Positions 10,458 to 21,035 of a stretch of 64,000 nt of DNA are shown here, in pieces (the first letter of the stretch is position 1; every line of letters begins with the position of its first letter). The notes beneath the pieces were generated by a model, which saw only the letters and a program-made list of their open reading frames with translations, ran no database searches and was not told the DNA's origin. Source of the stretch: Luteimonas sp. (GTDB lineage: Bacteria; Pseudomonadota; Gammaproteobacteria; Xanthomonadales; Xanthomonadaceae); the NCBI GenBank assembly GCA_024707405.1, contig JANPZU010000006.1, forward strand, positions 117,164 through 181,163, read 5' to 3'. A program made the position numbers and the translations under genes.

Positions 10458-10665
10458 ATTGCCGCGCCGGGTGGGTCGATGGATCGCGATGGCAATGAAC
10501 GCGTCGTCTCGCGTGGCGAAGGCAAAGCGCCAGCCGTCCGCCCGGTATCGCCAGTCATTCCGGCTGTCCGGCAACCGGATCCGTCGTCCCGGCGAATCGA
10601 TCTCGTTGCCCGTGGACGGATGCAGGCGTCGGACGACGCGTGATCGGCAATGCCACAATCCGCGG

Positions 10666-13458
10666 ATGGATGCAGTGGCAGGGAACGAACTCGACGAACT
10701 GGCCGGACGCGCGCTGTCGCGTTTCGATGCCGCCGTCCGCGATGACGACGCATTGGCAGGCAAGCTGCGCCGCATCGCCATCGCCAGCGATTTCGCGATC
10801 GACGTGCTGGTGGCGCAGCCCGACGTGCTGCAGGCACTCGCGCGGGACGATGGCGAGTCGCCGTTCGCGATGCCGGTGCTCGATGCCGGCAACCGAGACG
10901 ATTGGCCGCGGCTGTTGCGGCGGCATCGACGCGCGGAATCCACGCGGCTGGTCTGGCGCGACGTGCTCGGACTGGACGACGTGGATGCCACGCTGCAGGG
11001 GGCGACGCGACTGGCCGACGATTGCCTGCAGTCTGCGCTGGCGGCGCTCGAAACGGATTTTGCGCAGCGCCATGGCGCGGTGCGCGCCGAAGACGGCACG
11101 CCCGTGCGCCTGGTGGTGTTCGGCATGGGCAAGCTGGGCGGCGATGAACTGAATTTCAGTTCCGACATCGACCTCGTCTATGCCTTCGAGCAGGCGGGCG
11201 AAAGCGATGGCCCTCGTCCGCTGGCGGCCGAGGAATATTTCGCGCGGCTTGGACAACAACTGGCGAAGCTGCTGGATGAAACCACCGTCGACGGCTTCTG
11301 CCATCGCGTCGACCTGCGCCTGCGTCCGTTCGGCAATGCCGGGCGCATCGCACTGAGCTTCGCTGCGATGGAGCTGTATTTCCAGCGCGAGGGACGCGAC
11401 TGGGAACGCTACGCCTGGCAGAAGGCGCGGCCGGTCGCGGGCGACGTCGCCGCGGGCGAACGCTTCCTGCAGGCGCTGCGCCCGTTCGTGTACCGGCGCT
11501 ACCTCGACTACGGCGCGCTCGACGGCCTGCGCACGATGAAGGCGATGATCGTCGCCGAGGTCGAGCGCAAGGAACTGGCCGACGACATCAAGCGTGGCCC
11601 CGGGGGTATCCGCGAGGTCGAGTTCCTGGCACAGGCCCTGCAGTTGATCCGCGGTGGTCGCGAACCCGCGCTGCGTGAGCGTCGGCTGTTGCCGGCGCTA
11701 GGCAAGCTGCGCGATGCGGGGCATGTCCCCGCGGAAACCGAAGCCGCGCTGGTCGATGCCTACCGTTTCCTGCGTCGGGTGGAAAACCGCTTGCAGATGC
11801 TGCGTGATGCGCAGACGCATGCATTGCCGGAATCGTCGCTGGAACGGCTTCGGATCGCGCGCGGATTGGGGCACGGTGACTGGGCGGGCCTGCAGCAGGA
11901 ACTTGCCCAGCAACGCGAACGCGTCCAGCGCGAATTCTCGGCGTTGCTGTCGCAGCGCAGCCAGCCATCGGCCGAGACCGATGATCTCGCCGGTTACTGG
12001 CGCGCGCTGCCGAAAGGCGGCGACGCAGGCGTGCTGGCGACATCGGGCTTCGGCGAGGCCGAGGCCATCGATGCCGCGCTGCGTGATTTCGCGCGTTCGC
12101 CCAGCGTGCGCGACCTGTCCGATGCCTCGCGCGCACGGCTCGACCGGGTGATGCCGGTGCTGCTGCAGGCTAGCGCCCCGGCGACCCAGCCGCTGCTGGC
12201 GATCCGCCGCTTGCTCGCCTTGCTGCACAACATCCTGCGCCGCGCCAGCTACCTGGCCTTGCTGGACGAGGAGCCCGCGGCATTGTCGCGGCTGGTGGAC
12301 GTGATGACGCGCAGCGCGTTCCTGGCCGAACGACTGGCCGCGCATCCGTTGCTGCTCGACGAACTGCTCGACGTGCGCGCCGAAGGCCCGCTGCCGCATC
12401 GTGCGATGTTCGCCGAAGCCTGCAACGCTGCCTTGCAACACGCCTATACCGAAGCTGCGCTGTTCGCCTTGAACGAGATCCGCCAGCAACTGAGTTTCCG
12501 CATCGCGCTGGCGACGCTGGATCGGCGGCAGGAAGGACAGGCGAGTACGCGCCAGCTGGCGTGGCTGGCCGATGCCGTGGTGGACGTGGTGCTGGCGCTG
12601 GGCCTGCGCGACATGGTGGCCGCGCACGGTGCGGTCGTCGATGCACGCTTCGTCGTGGTCGGCTACGGCAGCCTCGGCGGTGAGGAACTCGGCTTCGGTT
12701 CCGACCTCGACCTCGTGTTCCTCTATGACGCGCCCGCGGAGGCGCAGTCGGAGCCCGCATCCGCGCAGGCCGGGGGTGTGCGCAGCCTCGACGCGCAGCG
12801 CTGGTTCGCGCGGCTGGCGCAGAAGATCGTGTCGTTGCTGGGGACGGTGACCGGCGGCGGTCGTCTCTTCGACGTGGATGTGCGCCTGCGGCCCGATGGT
12901 GGCAAGGGCCTGCTGGTGTCGTCGCTGGCGAGCTACGGTGACTACCAGCGCGAACGTGCATGGACGTGGGAACACCAGGCGCTGGTGCGTGCGCGCTTCA
13001 TTGCCGGTGACGACACGTTGCGTGGCGACTTCGAGCGGGTGCGTGACGCCACGCTCGGGCGCGCGCGCGATGACGGTGTGTTGCGCAAGGACGTCATCGA
13101 CATGCGCAAGCGCATGCGCGACGAACTCGACCGCAGCGACGACGCACGCTTCGACCTCAAGCAGGGCGAAGGTGGCCTCGTCGACCTGGAGTTCCTGGTG
13201 CAGTACCTCGTGCTGCGCCACGCCGCCGCGCACCCGGCCTTGCTGCAGCCGCGCGCCACGCCCTTGCTGCTCGAAGCGATGGTGCCGGCCGGCATCCTCG
13301 ACGCGGCATCCGCCGAGGGCCTGGTGCGGGCGCACGCGACCCTGCTGGCACTCGGACTCGACTGCACCCTCGACCGCCGCAAGCGGATCGTGCCTTACGA
13401 CAACTCGCTGCAAGCGGCGAGGGATGCGACCCTGGATCAGTGGAGGCGGCTGCTGTGA
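10666..13458 (+). CDS. glnE: Bifunctional glutamine synthetase adenylyltransferase/deadenylase
   Basis: This 930-residue protein matches GlnE (about 945). It adenylylates glutamine synthetase to lower its activity when nitrogen is plentiful and removes AMP when it is scarce, under PII control. Two nucleotidyltransferase cores are visible: the N-terminal deadenylase [18 protein letters not shown] (about residues 153-170) and the C-terminal adenylylase [18 protein letters not shown] (about 666-683), each with the G-G-x-E/D-L and D-x-D pattern. The [11 protein letters not shown] and [11 protein letters not shown] helices follow each core. ATG 10666 is chosen because upstream in-frame codons translate the terminator region. 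The next small gene overlaps its end. Confidence 0.95.
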   Translation: MDAVAGNELDELAGRALSRFDAAVRDDDALAGKLRRIAIASDFAIDVLVAQPDVLQALARDDGESPFAMPVLDAGNRDDWPRLLRRHRRAESTRLVWRDVLGLDDVDATLQGATRLADDCLQSALAALETDFAQRHGAVRAEDGTPVRLVVFGMGKLGGDELNFSSDIDLVYAFEQAGESDGPRPLAAEEYFARLGQQLAKLLDETTVDGFCHRVDLRLRPFGNAGRIALSFAAMELYFQREGRDWERYAWQKARPVAGDVAAGERFLQALRPFVYRRYLDYGALDGLRTMKAMIVAEVERKELADDIKRGPGGIREVEFLAQALQLIRGGREPALRERRLLPALGKLRDAGHVPAETEAALVDAYRFLRRVENRLQMLRDAQTHALPESSLERLRIARGLGHGDWAGLQQELAQQRERVQREFSALLSQRSQPSAETDDLAGYWRALPKGGDAGVLATSGFGEAEAIDAALRDFARSPSVRDLSDASRARLDRVMPVLLQASAPATQPLLAIRRLLALLHNILRRASYLALLDEEPAALSRLVDVMTRSAFLAERLAAHPLLLDELLDVRAEGPLPHRAMFAEACNAALQHAYTEAALFALNEIRQQLSFRIALATLDRRQEGQASTRQLAWLADAVVDVVLALGLRDMVAAHGAVVDARFVVVGYGSLGGEELGFGSDLDLVFLYDAPAEAQSEPASAQAGGVRSLDAQRWFARLAQKIVSLLGTVTGGGRLFDVDVRLRPDGGKGLLVSSLASYGDYQRERAWTWEHQALVRARFIAGDDTLRGDFERVRDATLGRARDDGVLRKDVIDMRKRMRDELDRSDDARFDLKQGEGGLVDLEFLVQYLVLRHAAAHPALLQPRATPLLLEAMVPAGILDAASAEGLVRAHATLLALGLDCTLDRRKRIVPYDNSLQAARDATLDQWRRLL

Positions 13459-13829
13459 AAGGGAGCGTTGGCAGGATTCTAGTCCTGTCGGCAGTTTTGG
13501 CTGGGAGCTTGCTGTGGCTGTACTTCGATGCGTTCTTGCCAAGCGAGGTCTGCGTGGACAACCGCTCATCGAAGCCGATCAGCCGGATCGTGGTGTCCAC
13601 GGCAGGGCAGCGGTTCTGGATCGAACGTGTGGGGGCGGGGGAACAAGCTGTCGAGAAGTTCAGGCCGCTGGAGGACTCGTCGTTGCGGATGGAGTATCTG
13701 CATGGTGATGATCGATTCGTCAGGGTTTGTGTCGGCGATGTCTATGTCACGAACGCGAAGCGCAGCAAGCTGGCCGTCGTCGTTGGAGAAGACGGCATTT
13801 GCGAAGTGATCGACAGAACCTTCGAATAG
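13455..13829 (+). CDS. Small membrane-anchored hypothetical protein
   Basis: About 124 residues with one N-terminal hydrophobic segment ([17 protein letters not shown], about residues 7-23) and a mostly beta periplasmic part containing three cysteines. GTG 13455 overlaps the glnE stop in a GTGA arrangement; GTG 13440 is an alternative. The family is not recognised. The coupling suggests only co-expression with glnE, not shared function. Confidence 0.55.
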   Translation: MKGSVGRILVLSAVLAGSLLWLYFDAFLPSEVCVDNRSSKPISRIVVSTAGQRFWIERVGAGEQAVEKFRPLEDSSLRMEYLHGDDRFVRVCVGDVYVTNAKRSKLAVVVGEDGICEVIDRTFE

Positions 13830-13962
13830 GTTGCATCCGCGGCGCTTCCGATCTCGCTTCCTGCTATGTTCTGCCGGAATAGTGGTGGCGTGAAACGCTA
13901 TTTGTCCGCGATCGCGACTTGCCTGACCCTGCAACCACGAATGCGATGCGCGGGAGGGTGCG

Positions 13963-15630
13963 ATGCGGACATGGGGGTTGGCGTTCTTGCTGGCTTGGTT
14001 GGCGTTGCCAGCGTGGGCTGGCGACATCCGCTTCACCGAGGTGCGTTACCTCGGCGATGACGGCGGCCCGGTGCCGACGGATACTCAGTTCCGCAATCCG
14101 GTGGTCGCCGGTTTTTATCCGGATCCATCAGTGGTGCGCGTCGGCGATGATTTCTACCTGGTCGCGTCCACGTTCGGATACTTCCCGGGCCTGCCGGTCT
14201 TCCACAGCACCGATCTGGTGTCGTGGCGGCAGGTCGGCAATGCGATCCATCGGACGGGGCAGATCAACTACGGCGAGAAGGAAGAACTCACACGCGGATT
14301 GTTCGCGGCGACCATCAACCACCACGACGGCATGTTCTACATCGCCAACACCTGTTTCTATTGCGATGGCGGCAACTTCGTCGTCACCGCGACCGATCCG
14401 GCCGGGCCGTGGTCGGATCCGGTCTGGCTGGGCTTCACCGGCATCGATCCGTCGGTGTTCTTCGATGACGATGGCAGTGCATGGGTGGTGCACAACGACG
14501 TGCCCGATGGCGAACTGCGCTACGGCGGCCATCGCGCGATCTGGCTGCAGCGCTTCGACTTCGACAAGGGCGAGAAGATCGGCGAGCGCCTGTTGCTGGT
14601 CGATGCCGGCTTCGAACCGGAGACGAATCCCGAGCATGTCGAAGGCCCGCACATCTTCAAGCACGAGGGCTGGTACTACCTCACCGCGGCCGAAGGCGGC
14701 ACCGGCGAACAGCATGCGCAGATGGTGTGGCGCAGCCGCAGCGTGACCGGTCCGTACGAAGGCTTTGCCGGCAACCCGGTGCTGACCCAGCGCGACCTGT
14801 CGTACGAACGCGCGGACAAGGTGACGTCCGCCGGACACGCGCAGTTCGTGAAACTGGCCGATGGGTCATGGTGGGCGGTGTTCCTTGCGACGCGACCGTA
14901 CCGCGGCAACCAGTACAACCTCGGGCGCGAAACGTTCCTGCTGCCGGTGACGTGGAAGGACGGTTGGCCGGTCATGCTCGAGCGTGGCGAACCGGTGCCG
15001 CTGGTGCTGCAGCGCCCGGATCTGCCGCGCAACGCACAACCCATCCCCACCACCGGGCCGATGGCATGGACGGAGCGCTTCGACGCCGAAGCCTTGCCGT
15101 TGCAGTGGTTGAGCTTCCATCCTCCCGTGGACGAGTGGTTCCGCACCGGAGATGGATTGCGGCTGGTGCCATCGACGATGCCGCTCGGTGCCTTCGGCAG
15201 CGAACCGGGGCAGCCGTCGTACCTCGGCCATCGCCTGCAGCACCACAAGGCGACGCTCGAAACGACGCTGGCACCCTTCGATCCGGCCGAAGGCGAACTG
15301 GCCGGGCTGGCGCTGGTGCAGAACGAATACGGCCACTACGTGCTCGGTGTCGAGCGCGACGATGCCGGCGTTGCAGTATCGCTGTACCGGCGCGCAGGCC
15401 GCGAGGGCGATGTGCACGGCGAACGCCTGGTGCGGATTGCGCTGCAATCGACCCGTGAGCCGTTGTCGTTGCGCTTCGTTCTGGATGCGCCGCATCTCGC
15501 TGCCGCTTACGCTGTCGGTGGCGGCGATTGGAAAGAAGTGGCGACCGGGCTCGATTTGAGTTTGGTCAGCGTCGATGTCGCCGGCGGTTTCATCGGCAAT
15601 ACGTTCGGGCCTTACGCAGTTCGTCGCTGA
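13963..15630 (+). CDS. Secreted GH43 beta-xylosidase/alpha-L-arabinofuranosidase
   Basis: This 555-residue protein has a Sec signal peptide (LAFLLAWLALPAWA-G), a five-bladed GH43 domain and a C-terminal beta-sandwich (about residues 375-550) typical of xylosidase-type GH43. The catalytic triad is visible: base Asp54 in FYPDPS, pKa modulator Asp162 in GIDPSVF and acid Glu227 in EGPHIF. These enzymes cleave terminal xylose or arabinose from plant polysaccharides with inversion. ATG 13963 is preceded by GGGAGGG. A paralogous GH43 follows 23 bases later. Exact specificity cannot be read from the sequence; the xyloglucan locus begins about 31 kb downstream. Confidence 0.88.
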   Translation: MRTWGLAFLLAWLALPAWAGDIRFTEVRYLGDDGGPVPTDTQFRNPVVAGFYPDPSVVRVGDDFYLVASTFGYFPGLPVFHSTDLVSWRQVGNAIHRTGQINYGEKEELTRGLFAATINHHDGMFYIANTCFYCDGGNFVVTATDPAGPWSDPVWLGFTGIDPSVFFDDDGSAWVVHNDVPDGELRYGGHRAIWLQRFDFDKGEKIGERLLLVDAGFEPETNPEHVEGPHIFKHEGWYYLTAAEGGTGEQHAQMVWRSRSVTGPYEGFAGNPVLTQRDLSYERADKVTSAGHAQFVKLADGSWWAVFLATRPYRGNQYNLGRETFLLPVTWKDGWPVMLERGEPVPLVLQRPDLPRNAQPIPTTGPMAWTERFDAEALPLQWLSFHPPVDEWFRTGDGLRLVPSTMPLGAFGSEPGQPSYLGHRLQHHKATLETTLAPFDPAEGELAGLALVQNEYGHYVLGVERDDAGVAVSLYRRAGREGDVHGERLVRIALQSTREPLSLRFVLDAPHLAAAYAVGGGDWKEVATGLDLSLVSVDVAGGFIGNTFGPYAVRR

Positions 15631-15653
15631 CGGCGGCATCTCGAGGAGTTCGC

Positions 15654-17261
15654 ATGTCCGGCACGTCGCGTCGCACCCTGTTCAAGGCCGGGCTCGCCGG
15701 CCTGGCCGCATGGCCGCTGTCGTCGCGCACGGCCGCCGCATGCATGCCGCCGCTGCCGCCACACGCCACCGGCGTCGAGGGCCAGCGCAAGGCCGATCTG
15801 GGCGACGGCACCTATCTCAATCCCATCGTCGCGGGCGACCGTCCCGATCCGACCATCCTCAGGGATGGCGACGACTACTACATGACGTTCTCGTCGTTCG
15901 ATGCCTATCCCGGGCTGGTGATCTGGCATTCGACCGACCTCGTCAACTGGACGCCCCTCGGCCCGGCGCTGCACGCGTCGTCGGTCGGCACGGTGTGGGC
16001 GGTCGATCTGTGCAAGCACGGCGAGCGCTACTTCATCTACTTGCCGACGCTTGCGCCGGGCGGCGCCTGGAAGACCCATGTGATCTGGGCCGACGACATC
16101 CGTGGCCCGTGGAGCGAGCCCATCGACCTGCACATCGATGGCTGCATCGATCCCGGCCACGCCGTCGGCGAGGATGGCAAGCGCTACCTGTTCGTCAACG
16201 GCATCCGCAAGGTGCGGCTCACCGATGATGGCTTGGCCACCGACGGCAAGCTGGAACACGCCTACAGCCCGTGGCGTTATCCGGAGCACTGGATCACCGA
16301 GAACTTCGCACCGGAAGGCCCGAAGCTGACGTGGCGCAACGGATGGCTTTACCTGGTCACGGCGGTCGGCGGCACTGCCGGCCCGGTGACCGGGCACATG
16401 GTCATCGCGGCGCGTTCGCGCTCGATCCACGGGCCGTGGGAGCACTGTCCGCACAATCCACTGGTGCGCACGCTGGAGGCGTCGGAGCCATGGTGGTCGC
16501 GTGGACACGCAACGCTGGTCGAGGATCCCGCGGGCGGATGGTGGATGGTCTACCACGGTTATGAGAACGGCTATCGCACGCTGGGCCGGCAGACCCTGCT
16601 GGAGCCGATCGAGTGGACGGACGACGGCTGGTTCCATGCCCGCGGCGGCGACCTGTCGCGTCCGTTGCCGGCGCCGCGTGGCGGCAAGGCGGTTGTGGCC
16701 GGCATTGCGTTGTCGGATGATTTCTCCACCGACAGGCTGGGCACGCAATGGGCATTCCATGCCCCCGGCAAGACCGAACGACAGCGCGTGGCGTACACCG
16801 GGAGCGCCTTGCTGCTCGCGGGTGCCGGCACATCGCCCATCGATGGCAGTCCGCTGGCCTGCATCGTCGGTGACCAGGCCTACCAGGCCGAAGTGACGTT
16901 GACGCTGCTCGACGGTGGTGAAGGCGGGCTGCTGCTGTTCTACAACGCGAAAGCGTTCGTCGGGCTCGGTTTCACGCAGGCAGGCCTGCGCGTGTTCCAG
17001 TACGCAGAAGAGCAGGCGTGGGCGCGACAGTCGCTGCCGACACGGCGCGTGCGCATCCGGCTCACCAATGACCGCCATGTGGTGACGTACCACCACTCGC
17101 ATGACGACGGCAATACGTGGACGCGACTGGACACGCGGATGGAAGTGTCTGGCATCCACCACAACGTGTTCGGCGGCTTCCTCAGCCTGCGGCTCGCGCT
17201 CTACAGTGCGGGCAGTGGTGCGGTGGAGTTCAGCGATTTCCGTTACCGGGCGTTGGCCTGA
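15654..17261 (+). CDS. Tat-exported GH43 glycosidase
   Basis: This 535-residue protein starts with a twin-arginine signal (SRRTLFKAGLAGLAAWPL), implying export in folded form. The GH43 residues are Asp65 in DRPDPT, Asp166 in GCIDPGH and Glu221 in APEGPKL. A C-terminal beta-sandwich domain spans about residues 355-534. Likely a xylosidase/arabinofuranosidase or related exo-glycosidase. ATG 15654 follows GAGGAG. It forms an operon with the preceding GH43, which uses a Sec signal. The two are divergent paralogues, so complementary substrates are likely (inference). Confidence 0.87.
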   Translation: MSGTSRRTLFKAGLAGLAAWPLSSRTAAACMPPLPPHATGVEGQRKADLGDGTYLNPIVAGDRPDPTILRDGDDYYMTFSSFDAYPGLVIWHSTDLVNWTPLGPALHASSVGTVWAVDLCKHGERYFIYLPTLAPGGAWKTHVIWADDIRGPWSEPIDLHIDGCIDPGHAVGEDGKRYLFVNGIRKVRLTDDGLATDGKLEHAYSPWRYPEHWITENFAPEGPKLTWRNGWLYLVTAVGGTAGPVTGHMVIAARSRSIHGPWEHCPHNPLVRTLEASEPWWSRGHATLVEDPAGGWWMVYHGYENGYRTLGRQTLLEPIEWTDDGWFHARGGDLSRPLPAPRGGKAVVAGIALSDDFSTDRLGTQWAFHAPGKTERQRVAYTGSALLLAGAGTSPIDGSPLACIVGDQAYQAEVTLTLLDGGEGGLLLFYNAKAFVGLGFTQAGLRVFQYAEEQAWARQSLPTRRVRIRLTNDRHVVTYHHSHDDGNTWTRLDTRMEVSGIHHNVFGGFLSLRLALYSAGSGAVEFSDFRYRALA

Positions 17262-17303
17262 CGCGAATCCAGTCGGCGATGGCCAGCCGGTTGCTCAAGT
17301 TGT

Positions 17304-17936
17304 TCAGGTCAATCGATCCGATGCGACGACATGCGTGCCCGGTCGTGCGTCGATGGCGGCATCCACGAGTGACGCAGCAATGCGTTCGGCGGGGTTGATG
17401 CGGTAGCGGCGCGGGACGATGGGCCCAAGCGTGCGCAGGATTGCATCGGCGATGCGTTCACCGAGTCGGAACTCTTCGCGCTCGCCGCCGATCAGCCCGG
17501 GACGCACGAAGGTGAGCGAGTCGAAGCCGACGCCGGACAGCGATGTTTCCAGTTCGCCCTTGACCCGGTTGTAGAAGATCCGCGAGCCGGCATCCGCGCC
17601 CATCGCCGAGTTCAATGCGAAAGCACGCGCACCGTGCCGGTGTGCCAGTCGTGCCACCGCCAAGGGATAGTCGTGGTCGACCTTGCGGAACGCGGCTTCC
17701 GAACCCGCGAGCTTGATGGTGGTGCCCAGCGTGCAGACCACGGCATCGACGGCCCACCAGTCGGCGTCTTCGGGCAGGTTGTCGAAGTCGACCACCGGGT
17801 TATGCAGGCGTGGATGCGGCAAGGGCAACGCACGACGCGTCGGTGCGACGACCTGTGTCACGCGCGAGTCCGACAGCAGCAGCGACAGCACGTGCCGGCC
17901 GACGAGTCCGGTGGCGCCTGCATGCAGGATCTTCAT
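17304..17936 (-). CDS. NAD(P)H-binding Rossmann-fold protein (TIP30/YbjT-like)
   Basis: About 210 residues. It starts [17 protein letters not shown], an atypical-SDR dinucleotide motif (GATGLVG), and carries CTLGTTIK, a weak NSAMGAD segment and YNRVKGELE, where Tyr-x-x-x-Lys is the SDR catalytic pair. Members of this group are small NAD(P)H-dependent oxidoreductases or cofactor-binding regulators; the substrate is unknown. It is the second gene of a two-gene leftward operon: its ATG (17936-17934) overlaps the stop of the ELM1-family gene. Confidence 0.8.
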   Translation of the reverse strand: MKILHAGATGLVGRHVLSLLLSDSRVTQVVAPTRRALPLPHPRLHNPVVDFDNLPEDADWWAVDAVVCTLGTTIKLAGSEAAFRKVDHDYPLAVARLAHRHGARAFALNSAMGADAGSRIFYNRVKGELETSLSGVGFDSLTFVRPGLIGGEREEFRLGERIADAILRTLGPIVPRRYRINPAERIAASLVDAAIDARPGTHVVASDRLT

Positions 17937-18943
17937 ATGCCCAACCTCTCGCGGACGGTGGCGGCGATGCGCGCAGTCTCGCGCAGCGGTTCGACATCGA
18001 ACGGCGCCAGCATGCCATCCATTGCGCGGATGCGGCCGCGTGCCAGCAGTGCATCGAGGAAGCGGCGCGGGCCGCCTTGCGTGCTGTCGGGTACGGCGAC
18101 GAACACCGGGACATGCGTGGCGCAGGCTTCGGACACCATGTTCACCGAATCGGGCGAGCACACGATGCGGTCGGCCCAGGCCAGCAGGCCGGCATAGGGG
18201 TTGTCGCCATCGTCGGGCCCGCACCAGGCGACATGTGGTGCGTGTCCGTAGCGCCGCTTCAATGCGGCGCGCAGTGCGTCCGAGCTGCGACGCGACGTGG
18301 TGGCGAGCACGCTGCCCCCTTCGCGGGCGTTGACGGCATCAAGCATGTCCGCGATGCGCTCGAATTCGGCCGCGTCGAACGACACGTGCCGGCTGCCGCC
18401 ACCCAGTAACAGGGCCGTGCGCGGGGCGGGCAGGGTGCCCAGGGCGGGAAAGCCGGCGCGCGCATGCGCCAGCCAGTCGTCATCGACTGGATGCAGCCCG
18501 CCCAGTGCCGTGACCACGTTGTCGCCGCGCAGCGCGTCGTGCCCGGGCACGACCACCAGATCCCAGTGCGACGGATCGATGCGCGGGTCGAGGATCTGGA
18601 TGGTTTTCGCGCCCTGGTCGCGCAGCAGGCGTGTGGCGAGTGCCGCTTGCCGGCCGCAACCAACCACGATGTCAGGCGGCGTGGTCATCGCAGCCGCGAA
18701 TACGGCGCCGAAGGCCGTGAGGCTGCCCGGTAGCCGGCGTGGTGCCGCCCAGCGCCAGGGGGCGCGCGGAGACAGCAATACGTGGCGTACCGGCGCGCCA
18801 TTCGCGATCGCGCCGGCCAGCGCTTCGGCCTGACGCGCATTGCCCGCACGGCCATCGCTCACCGCCCAGATGCGTGCGGAATCGATGTCGTCGCTGCCTG
18901 TTCGTTCCACGTATGTGACCATCCGTTCCGGAAGCAATGCCAC
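17933..18943 (-). CDS. ELM1/GtrOC1-family putative nucleotide-sugar glycosyltransferase
   Basis: About 336 residues, matching the ELM1 (DUF1022) family. It has the N-terminal [18 protein letters not shown] signature, [23 protein letters not shown] and the C-terminal [16 protein letters not shown] acceptor-loop motif, resembling the GT-B glycosyltransferase fold. The family is named from a plant mitochondrial-fission protein; the bacterial role is poorly defined and may lie in envelope glycan synthesis. ATG 18943 or the ATG at 18922 could start it. It overlaps the downstream NAD-binding gene by four bases and is divergent from the nitroreductase gene, leaving about 90 bases for both promoters. 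Confidence 0.75.
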   Translation of the reverse strand: MALLPERMVTYVERTGSDDIDSARIWAVSDGRAGNARQAEALAGAIANGAPVRHVLLSPRAPWRWAAPRRLPGSLTAFGAVFAAAMTTPPDIVVGCGRQAALATRLLRDQGAKTIQILDPRIDPSHWDLVVVPGHDALRGDNVVTALGGLHPVDDDWLAHARAGFPALGTLPAPRTALLLGGGSRHVSFDAAEFERIADMLDAVNAREGGSVLATTSRRSSDALRAALKRRYGHAPHVAWCGPDDGDNPYAGLLAWADRIVCSPDSVNMVSEACATHVPVFVAVPDSTQGGPRRFLDALLARGRIRAMDGMLAPFDVEPLRETARIAATVRERLGI

Positions 18944-19033
18944 GGCTTCATCCGTGGAACTCTACACTGCCACCCGTCAACCGGTGGCCCTGCCCCCGGC
19001 GCAAACGAATCCACACCCACGAGGCCCGTCCTG

Positions 19034-19621
19034 ATGCCCGACATCCTGCCTGCCGAAGCGCTCGACCAGTTGTTCCGTACCGCCCGCACCTACAACGCCT
19101 TCAGTGGCGAGGTGTCCGATGACACCCTGCACAAGCTCTACGACCTGCTCAAGTGGGGGCCGACCGCGGCCAACTCGACGCCGGCGCGCTTCGTGTTCGT
19201 GAAGTCGGCCGAGGCCAAGGCGAAGTTGGCGCCGACCCTGGACGAAGGCAATCGCGACAAGACGCTGGCGGCGCCGGTGACGGTGATCGTGGCCTACGAC
19301 CAGGACTTCCATGAGAAACTGCCGGTGTTGTTCCCGCATGTCGATGCCAAGCCGTGGTTCGATGGCCCGCGCGAGAACCGCTTCGTGCCGTCGTTCCGCA
19401 ACGGCAGCCTGCAGGGCGCCTACCTGATCCTCGCTGCGCGCGCGCTGGGACTGGATACCGGGCCGATGTCGGGCTTCGACAATGCCAAGCTGGACGATGC
19501 CTTCTTCAAGGGCACCGCGATCAAGTCCAATTTCCTGGTCAACCTCGGCAAGGGTGATCCGTCGAGCATCTTCCCGCGCCTGCCGCGGCTGGGCTTCGAC
19601 GAAGCCTGCCGCATCGAATGA
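19034..19621 (+). CDS. Nitroreductase family protein, RutE/malonic semialdehyde reductase-like
   Basis: This 195-residue FMN-dependent nitroreductase-fold protein is co-linear with RutE (about 196), which reduces malonic semialdehyde to 3-hydroxypropionate. Diagnostic parts are [30 protein letters not shown], where RTYNAF corresponds to the FMN-binding start, and the TGPMSGFD helix. ATG 19034 is chosen because the preceding in-frame stretch is antisense to the ELM1 gene. No other rut genes for pyrimidine degradation are nearby, so the reaction is an assignment by family only. Confidence 0.8.
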   Translation: MPDILPAEALDQLFRTARTYNAFSGEVSDDTLHKLYDLLKWGPTAANSTPARFVFVKSAEAKAKLAPTLDEGNRDKTLAAPVTVIVAYDQDFHEKLPVLFPHVDAKPWFDGPRENRFVPSFRNGSLQGAYLILAARALGLDTGPMSGFDNAKLDDAFFKGTAIKSNFLVNLGKGDPSSIFPRLPRLGFDEACRIE

Positions 19622-19658
19622 CGCCACGCCTGCTGCGCCCATGCCCGGAATCCATTCG

Positions 19659-20252
19659 ATGAAGCCGATCCTGCAACGCCCCCTGCTTGCCGCAATGCTC
19701 ACGCTCGCCGTCGTTCCCGCGTGGGCGGCGCCGGTCGAGTACAAGATCGATCCCACCCACACCGACGTCATCGCGCAGTGGAACCACCTCGGGTTTTCCA
19801 ACCCGACCGCGCATTTCGGCCAGGTGGAAGGCACGATCGTCTACGACGCCGACGATGTCGCATCCTCTTCGGTGCAGGTGACGATCCCGCTGTCGGGCCT
19901 GAACTCGCACGTGGCACGGTTCGACGCCCACTTGCGCAACGCCGATTTCTTCGATGCGGATCTGTTTCCGGTCGCGACCTTCCGCAGCACCGCCGTCGAG
20001 GATCTCGGCGGTGGCAGGTTGAAGGTGACCGGCGAGCTGACGATCAAGGACAACACCCGCGTCGTGGTGCTCGATACCGTGCTCAACAAGGTCGGGCCGC
20101 ATCCGCGCAACAACCGGCCGACCATTGGTTTCGATGCGACCGCCACGTTGCTGCGCAGTGAATTCGGACTTGGCCGCAGCGTGCCGGCGGTCAGCGACGA
20201 AGTGAAGCTGCGCATCACCACCGAAGCCCAGGCCGAAGCGCCGCAGAACTGA
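19659..20252 (+). CDS. YceI family periplasmic protein
   Basis: About 197 residues with a Sec signal ending AWA-A, then the YceI barrel: YKIDPTHTDVIAQWNHLGFSNPTAHF start, a DAHLRNADFFDADLFPVATF core, and SDEVKLRI end. YceI proteins are lipocalin-like and bind polyisoprenoids or similar lipids in the periplasm. ATG 19659 follows a CGGAA site; ATG 19641 is an in-frame alternative. A second YceI gene follows directly. Confidence 0.9.
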   Translation: MKPILQRPLLAAMLTLAVVPAWAAPVEYKIDPTHTDVIAQWNHLGFSNPTAHFGQVEGTIVYDADDVASSSVQVTIPLSGLNSHVARFDAHLRNADFFDADLFPVATFRSTAVEDLGGGRLKVTGELTIKDNTRVVVLDTVLNKVGPHPRNNRPTIGFDATATLLRSEFGLGRSVPAVSDEVKLRITTEAQAEAPQN

Positions 20253-20284
20253 AAGCCCAACCCCACATATCCGAGGACGTCCCG

Positions 20285-20947
20285 ATGAAGACCCAAACCC
20301 GCCTGTTGCTGGTGCCCCTGACGCTCGCCGTCGCGCTTGCCGCCTGCAAGCCGGCCACGCCCCCGGCCGATGCCGCACCTGCCGCCATCGCGACGGAAGC
20401 CGCTGCCGACGTCGCGCCGATCGCCGTCGCCTCCGGTACCTACGTGATCGATCCGAAGCACACGATGGTGTTAGCGTCATGGAACCACTTCGGTTTCTCC
20501 AACCCCAGCATCAACTTCGGCGACGTCGCCGGCAGCATCGTCTACAACGCCGACGACGTGTCCGCCTCCAGCGTGGAAGTGACCCTGCCGGTGTCCGGCA
20601 TCAGCGCGCTCGCTGCCGAGTTCCATGACCACCTGTCCAGCGCCAACTGGCTGGACGCGGCGCAGTTCCCCACGGCCACGTTCAAGAGCACCAGCGTCGC
20701 AGCGAACGGCGCCAACAAGCTGACGGTGACCGGTGACCTGACGGTCAAGGGCACGACCAAGCCGGTCACGCTGGACGTGACGCTCAATGGCGCCGGCGAG
20801 CACCCGATGACCAAGCGTCCGACGGTGGGCTTCGACGCGACGGCCACCGTGCTGCGCAGCGATTTCGGCCTCGGCAACTATGCGCCGGCCGTCAGCGACG
20901 AGGTCGACCTGCGCATCACCACCGAGGCCTCGGTCGCGGCCGAGTGA
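20285..20947 (+). CDS. YceI family lipoprotein
   Basis: 220 residues. The signal sequence ends in a lipobox (LAAC, Cys about residue 21), followed by an Ala/Pro-rich linker and a YceI barrel (YVIDPKHTMVLASWNHFGFSNPSINF onward). It is clearly paralogous to the preceding gene but membrane-tethered rather than soluble. ATG 20285 follows a GAGGA ribosome site. The pair forms one transcription unit with a hairpin just after it. Confidence 0.9.
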   Translation: MKTQTRLLLVPLTLAVALAACKPATPPADAAPAAIATEAAADVAPIAVASGTYVIDPKHTMVLASWNHFGFSNPSINFGDVAGSIVYNADDVSASSVEVTLPVSGISALAAEFHDHLSSANWLDAAQFPTATFKSTSVAANGANKLTVTGDLTVKGTTKPVTLDVTLNGAGEHPMTKRPTVGFDATATVLRSDFGLGNYAPAVSDEVDLRITTEASVAAE

Positions 20948-20954
20948 ACCTTGC

Positions 20955-20983
20955 GGACGCCATCGCCACGCGCGATGGCGTCC
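20955..20983 (+). terminator. Terminator-like hairpin after the yceI pair
   Basis: A perfect 12-bp stem, GGACGCCATCGC / GCGATGGCGTCC, with a CACGC loop lies 7 bases after the stop. It lacks a T tract. Confidence 0.5.
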
Positions 20984-21035
20984 CGTCACGTGGCGTCGGC
21001 GGTAGAATGCCCGCTCCAGATGCAGGCCCCCCGCC

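Noticed and set aside
13876..13882. GGAATAG upstream of the GH43 pair as another copy of the xyloglucan operator
   Set aside because: Only seven bases match and the AAATCTTCATT half is missing at the right spacing, so chance is likely.
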